From Armatimonadota bacterium (GTDB lineage: Bacteria > Armatimonadota > UBA5829): DNA of 7,898 nt. A model generated the notes under the pieces. The model worked only from the letters and a program-made list of their open reading frames with translations. It did not search any database and was not told where the DNA came from. A program made the position numbers and the translations under genes. Of this stretch, positions 4,625 through 7,898 are shown piece by piece; position 1 is the first letter of the stretch, and every line of letters begins with the position of its first letter. Where the stretch lies: the NCBI GenBank assembly GCA_026415535.1, contig JAOAGX010000093.1, forward strand, positions 1 to 7,898, read 5' to 3'.

Positions 4625-5482
4625 ATGGCACGACGACCGGCAGTGGCAGGCATGTTTTATGAGGCGGACGAGAAATCGCTGAGGGAAAGTATCGAAAGGT
4701 GCTTTCTGGGAATGCTGGGACCTGGAAGGCTGCCTGCTTCAACTAGGAAAGATGAGAGAAAAATAATCGGGCTGGTTTGTCCGCACGCGGGGTATATCTA
4801 TTCCGGTGCAGCAGCGGCACACTCATACTTGGCCCTAGCTGAAGAGGGCCTGCCCGAAATCGCCGTGATCCTGGGTCCGAACCACCACGGGTTGGGCGAA
4901 CCTGTTGCAGTAGCCACCGACTCCACCTGGATAACTCCATTAGGCAACGCCCGAGTGGACACGGAAACAGCAGATGCCATCCTCGAACACTCCCATTACG
5001 CCCGCGAGGACAACTTGGCTCATGTGCGAGAGCACTCTCTGGAAGTTCAAGTTCCGTTATTGCAATACCTTGGGGGCGACTCTATCAGAATCGTCCCGAT
5101 CGCATTGGCTCACATGGGCCCAACCTCGACGCGCGCCGTAGTTTCGGACCTTGGTTCATCTATAGCAAAGGCCTTGGCCAATAAAAATGCCGTCGTCATC
5201 GCAAGCACCGACCTTACACACTACGAATCCAAAGCAGCAGCCCAAACAAAAGACGCTCTCGTGCTCGAACGAATCGTTAACCTCGATCCAGAAGGCCTAC
5301 TTCGTGTGGTGGAACAAAACTCGATCTCGATGTGCGGCGTCGTCGGCACCGCAGTGACAATAGAGGCGTGCAAGAACCTCGGCGCATCCTCGGCGCGCAA
5401 GCTCGCTTACTACACATCGGGAGACGTAACCGGCGACACGAAACAGGTAGTCGGATACGCTGCCGTGGCGGTCACTCCCTGA
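4625..5482 (+). CDS. amrB: AmmeMemoRadiSam system protein B (MEMO/LigB-like family), 285 aa
   Basis: ATG at 4625 with GGAGGG (4612-4617) 7 nt upstream. The length and whole architecture match the MEMO family: RRPAVAGMFYEAD at the start, CPHAGYIYSG (52-61), LGPNHHG (83-89), VREHSLEVQVPLLQYL (134-149), IASTDLTHY (192-200), SMCGVVGTAV (235-244) and YYTSGDVTGD near the end. By motif, H54, H87 and C237 correspond to the metal-site His-His-Cys known from human MEMO1, whose fold is like class III non-heme iron dioxygenases. In bacteria the family is usually encoded beside an AMMECR1-domain protein and a radical-SAM protein, but the joint reaction is not established to my knowledge. Neither partner is next to it here: upstream is a divergent PEP-CTERM gene, downstream a convergent GT-C/TPR gene with a 51-bp gap. 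All signature residues are present, so it should be functional. Confidence 0.95.
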   Translation: MARRPAVAGMFYEADEKSLRESIERCFLGMLGPGRLPASTRKDERKIIGLVCPHAGYIYSGAAAAHSYLALAEEGLPEIAVILGPNHHGLGEPVAVATDSTWITPLGNARVDTETADAILEHSHYAREDNLAHVREHSLEVQVPLLQYLGGDSIRIVPIALAHMGPTSTRAVVSDLGSSIAKALANKNAVVIASTDLTHYESKAAAQTKDALVLERIVNLDPEGLLRVVEQNSISMCGVVGTAVTIEACKNLGASSARKLAYYTSGDVTGDTKQVVGYAAVAVTP

Positions 5483-5533
5483 CTTGTGATCGACGTATCG
5501 CGGTCTGCGGTGAGGCTCGGCAGCTGCGAACTA

Positions 5534-7717
5534 CTACTTCGGCTCGGGCATCTTCGCCCTGAGCGCGGCGAGGAAGCCGGGATGAGGCTTCAAACCGTGA
5601 CTCTGGGCGATGTGTACTTCCCGCCAGGCCTCTGCGTAGCGCTTCTGGTCGTAGAGAGCCACAGCTAGGTTGATGTGGGTCAACACCAACTTGGGATCTG
5701 TCCGCAGGACCCGGCGGAACTCGTCGATCGCGGATTTAGAGTCGCCCGCGTTGAGGAGGAGCCGGCCGATCTCAAAGCGGGCGATAGTATCGCTCGGCTG
5801 GAGGCGAAGAACGGCGCGGTATTCGCGCATCGCCGCACGCACGTCTCCCTTCTGGGTGAGGGCTAATGCCAACGTGCGGCGGAACCTGACGTTTTCCGGC
5901 ACCAGCCTTGTGGCCTTTCGGCTGTGCTCCAGGGCGTCGTGCAGCCTGCCCTGACGCATCAGGACGATCGCCAGGTTGTTGTGCGCGTCGGCATAGTTGG
6001 GCTTTAGGACAAGGGCCTCCGTGTACTCAGCGACGGCCTCGTCGAGCAGGCCCTTCTTACTCAGGGCGATCGCGAGGTTGTAGTGTGCCTCCGGCTGCTT
6101 CGGTCGCAGGCGGACCGCCTCGCAAAGGTGGACGAGCCCCTCGTCGAGCTTGCCCTGTGCGATGAGCGCGTTTCCGATGCAGTTGTGGATCGGGCCGTAG
6201 TTGGGGTTCGCGGCCAATCCCCTGTAGAACTCCTTGAGCGCCCTCTTCGGCTGCCCGCGGTCCTGATAGGCAATTCCCAGGCTGGCATAAGCCAGTGCGT
6301 TGCGTTTGGTGACCCTGGCCGCGTGACCAAATAGGGTGATGTCATCGCGCCAGACACCTACCTGCTTGTGCGCTACGACGGCCAGCGTGAGGATGCTCGT
6401 TATGGCCAGGCCGATGGTGAACCTGCCGGATGTCGCGCCGAAAAACCGTCTGACGATCTCCGGCACGCCCCAGGCGATCACCAGAAAGATGCCGATGAGC
6501 GGCACGTAGGTGTATCTATCCGCCATCCCCTGCAAGCCGACATGCACGATGCCGATAACTGGCACAAGCGAGATCACGTACCAGAACCAGCCGACCGTGA
6601 TGTACGACCGCCTACGAGCGGCCCGCACGGCAAGAACGGAAGCGAGCATGAACAGCATCGCGCATACAAAGACCTGCCACTGCGGCAGTGTGTTCTCGGG
6701 GTGCGGGTAGAACGCGGCAAGCCGGACAGGCCAGATTGTCTTGATAAGGTAGGCGATATACGACACGAACGCGTTCGCGAGCCGCATGCCGAGCGGGTAG
6801 CAGGCCAGTTCAGTCATTGCTCCACCTCTGAACTGAGCCACGTAGGTGACGACACACGAGGCCGCCGCAAGCGCGAAGAGGGGGGTCTTCTCTATAAGCA
6901 GGTGTCGGGTGTTGGGTTTAGGATTCTGGGCGTTGGTCGCCGCGCGCTTCACTTTTGCTCCCTGTAACCTATAACTTGTAAACTGTAGCCTCCCGAGCGG
7001 CCAGATGTCGATGAGTAGCAGGAGGATAGGCAGGGAGACCAGCATCGGCTTGGCGAGAAGGCCCAACGCGAACGTCGCCACCACAAGGACATACCTCTTT
7101 GCCGACGGGGCGCGAACCCAACAGACATAGGCAAGCATCGTTAGCATCCAGAAGAGAGTCGAGAGGACGTCCTTTCGCTCGGAGACCCACGCGACCGATT
7201 CAACATGCAGCGGGTGCACGGCAAACAAGGCCGCCACGAACGCGCTGCGCCATCGCGAACCGGTCATCAGCTCGAGCACGATAAATAGGAACAGCGTGTT
7301 CGCCAGGTGAAGCAGCAGATTGGTCAGGTGGAGGGCGCGGGAGTGGGACGGGTCGATTGTGCAGTCGAGCTGGAGAGAGACCCACGTGAGCGGGTGCCAG
7401 TTGGCCTCCGTAAAGGTGCTAAACGCCCAGGCGACATTTCGCACCGAGAGGCCCGATCGGACGTAGCGGTTGTTGGTGACGTAGCAGTGATCGTCCATAT
7501 TGACCAGGCCGTAGTTGGCGACGGGCCAGTAGATCGCGATTATGACCACGGCAAGTAAGGCACAGATCACCAGTCTGCCTCTGTCCGGTCGCTTCTTCAC
7601 CTGTCCAACCGCGCTTATCGCTACGACGCGCGGATTGGTCTTTTCTCCCGCACAAACATCCGAACCCATCAAGCACAAAATACAGAAAAACGCAGGCCAG
7701 ATTTTGTCAATGCTCAC
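5534..7717 (-). CDS. TMTC-like GT-C membrane protein with seven C-terminal TPRs, 727 aa
   Basis: The best start is GTG at 7717 with GAGG 8 nt upstream and a TAGAAT box (7755-7750) placed so that the frame's longest possible start (7807) would not be transcribed. An N-terminal hydrophobic segment (6-23) precedes the usual family core, which begins near residue 41 (KKRPDRGRLVICALL). The core has a first membrane helix (about 49-65), the acidic loop NMDDHCYVTNNRYV with D75-D76, then ANWHPLTWVSLQLDC, HLTNLLLHLANTLFLF, FAVHPLHVESVAWVSERKDV and AKPMLV, and several further helices. These are signatures of bacterial polytopic proteins related to eukaryotic TMTC O-mannosyltransferases (GT-C fold; the acidic pair is the expected catalytic site). 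From about residue 473 six exact 34-residue TPR units follow plus a seventh, then a short tail ending MPEPK. Transfer of a lipid-linked sugar to exported proteins is the likely role, by family analogy. A loop of about 30 residues is encoded by heptamer-repeat DNA (6901-6989). Confidence 0.9.
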   Translation of the reverse strand: MSIDKIWPAFFCILCLMGSDVCAGEKTNPRVVAISAVGQVKKRPDRGRLVICALLAVVIIAIYWPVANYGLVNMDDHCYVTNNRYVRSGLSVRNVAWAFSTFTEANWHPLTWVSLQLDCTIDPSHSRALHLTNLLLHLANTLFLFIVLELMTGSRWRSAFVAALFAVHPLHVESVAWVSERKDVLSTLFWMLTMLAYVCWVRAPSAKRYVLVVATFALGLLAKPMLVSLPILLLLIDIWPLGRLQFTSYRLQGAKVKRAATNAQNPKPNTRHLLIEKTPLFALAAASCVVTYVAQFRGGAMTELACYPLGMRLANAFVSYIAYLIKTIWPVRLAAFYPHPENTLPQWQVFVCAMLFMLASVLAVRAARRRSYITVGWFWYVISLVPVIGIVHVGLQGMADRYTYVPLIGIFLVIAWGVPEIVRRFFGATSGRFTIGLAITSILTLAVVAHKQVGVWRDDITLFGHAARVTKRNALAYASLGIAYQDRGQPKRALKEFYRGLAANPNYGPIHNCIGNALIAQGKLDEGLVHLCEAVRLRPKQPEAHYNLAIALSKKGLLDEAVAEYTEALVLKPNYADAHNNLAIVLMRQGRLHDALEHSRKATRLVPENVRFRRTLALALTQKGDVRAAMREYRAVLRLQPSDTIARFEIGRLLLNAGDSKSAIDEFRRVLRTDPKLVLTHINLAVALYDQKRYAEAWREVHIAQSHGLKPHPGFLAALRAKMPEPK
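6901..6989. repeat. Two degenerate heptanucleotide tandem tracts inside the GT-C/TPR gene
   Basis: At 6901-6935 five consecutive 7-mers resemble GGTGTTG (the first two are GGTGTCG and GGTGTTG, later ones GGTTTAG and GGCGTTG). At 6962-6989 four consecutive 7-mers resemble CTGTAAC (also CTATAAC and CTGTAGC). About 26 bp separates the tracts. They encode the polar loop between the helix ending in IWPLGRL and the one starting TPLFALAAAS, so the frame is kept although 7 is not a multiple of 3. Confidence 0.6.
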
Positions 7718-7749
7718 GGCAATTACCTCGAAGAGAGCTTGACTGTTGT

Positions 7750-7755
7750 ATTCTA
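7750..7755 (-). promoter_or_regulatory. Possible -10 box for the GT-C/TPR gene
   Basis: TAGAAT on the minus strand, about 33 nt before the GTG at 7717. No good -35 is found 16-18 bp upstream. It supports the shorter start, because transcription would begin near 7743. Confidence 0.35.
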
Positions 7756-7819
7756 CCACATTTGGCGCGAGTCGATGTGACGAGTGAAAAATAGGTTGTT
7801 GCCACAAGCGCGTTTTCGG

Positions 7820-7898
7820 CTAGAGTAATACGCCGGACGAAGGGAGCGAGCTTTGCTTGACCGATTCCGTTGTGCCTGTGCCGTAGTAGTTGAATGAC
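7820..7898 (-). pseudogene. Truncated copy of PEP-CTERM gene 2 (25 codons, then stop; runs off window)
   Basis: Read on the minus strand the frame enters from the window edge with SFNYYGTGTTESVKQ and continues to V-L-L, identical in protein to residues 46-70 of the gene at 3686-4312. The next codon, Tyr71 TAC in the intact gene, is TAG here (7822-7820), exactly where similarity ends. The copy therefore lacks the C-terminal two thirds, including the sorting tail. Its 5' part lies beyond the window. If it has the same start, it would make a 70-residue exported peptide; otherwise it is a gene fragment. An assembly edge effect cannot be excluded from the sequence alone. Confidence 0.75.

Noticed and set aside
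6368..6967. Plus-strand open frame of 199 codons
   Set aside because: It is antisense to the well-supported GT-C/TPR gene, with a charged, low-complexity product typical of shadow frames.

Overview
This bacterial window holds three kinds of material: a series of minus-strand genes for small secreted or surface proteins, one conserved plus-strand gene (an AmmeMemoRadiSam protein B / MEMO homologue), and a large minus-strand membrane protein with a C-terminal TPR array. Two of the secreted proteins end in a short PEP-CTERM sorting tail. A third contains two copies of a Trp-rich 'W-[NH]-x-I-x-x-P-[LF]' module. Together with a TMTC-like GT-C/TPR protein, this suggests a didermic environmental lineage. 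Armatimonadota is my best guess, with Planctomycetota and Verrucomicrobiota as alternatives. That is inference from gene style only; there is no rRNA or marker gene here.

Layout: 1-322 (-), N-terminal part of a secreted protein cut by the window edge. 323-1023, non-coding, with a decaying repeat tract (483 to about 818) and a hairpin/terminator area (932-968). 1024-1707 (-), secreted two-module protein. 1708-2252, non-coding, with a strong promoter beside a perfect 16-bp palindrome and, at its far end, a strong terminator for the next gene. 2253-2960 (-), PEP-CTERM protein 1. 2961-3685, non-coding, with two promoter candidates and a long leader. 3686-4312 (-), PEP-CTERM protein 2, a distant paralogue of protein 1. 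4313-4624, divergent promoter region. 4625-5482 (+), MEMO-family protein. 5534-7717 (-), GT-C/TPR membrane protein, convergent with MEMO. 7821-7898, a near-identical copy of an internal piece of PEP-CTERM gene 2, ending in a stop codon at its breakpoint and running off the window.

The four minus-strand secreted-protein genes look like separate transcription units. Each has its own sigma70-type promoter (TTGACA-like, always a 17-bp spacer, TATAAT-like) and its own Shine-Dalgarno, and two have plausible terminators. No exosortase, no AMMECR1-domain partner, no radical-SAM partner and no CRISPR array, tRNA or transposase is visible. The most unusual things are the 78-bp gene-fragment duplication with a junctional stop, heptanucleotide repeats absorbed into the reading frame of the TPR membrane protein, the palindrome next to the gene-2 promoter, and the repeat tract with a relic copy in another gene's leader.
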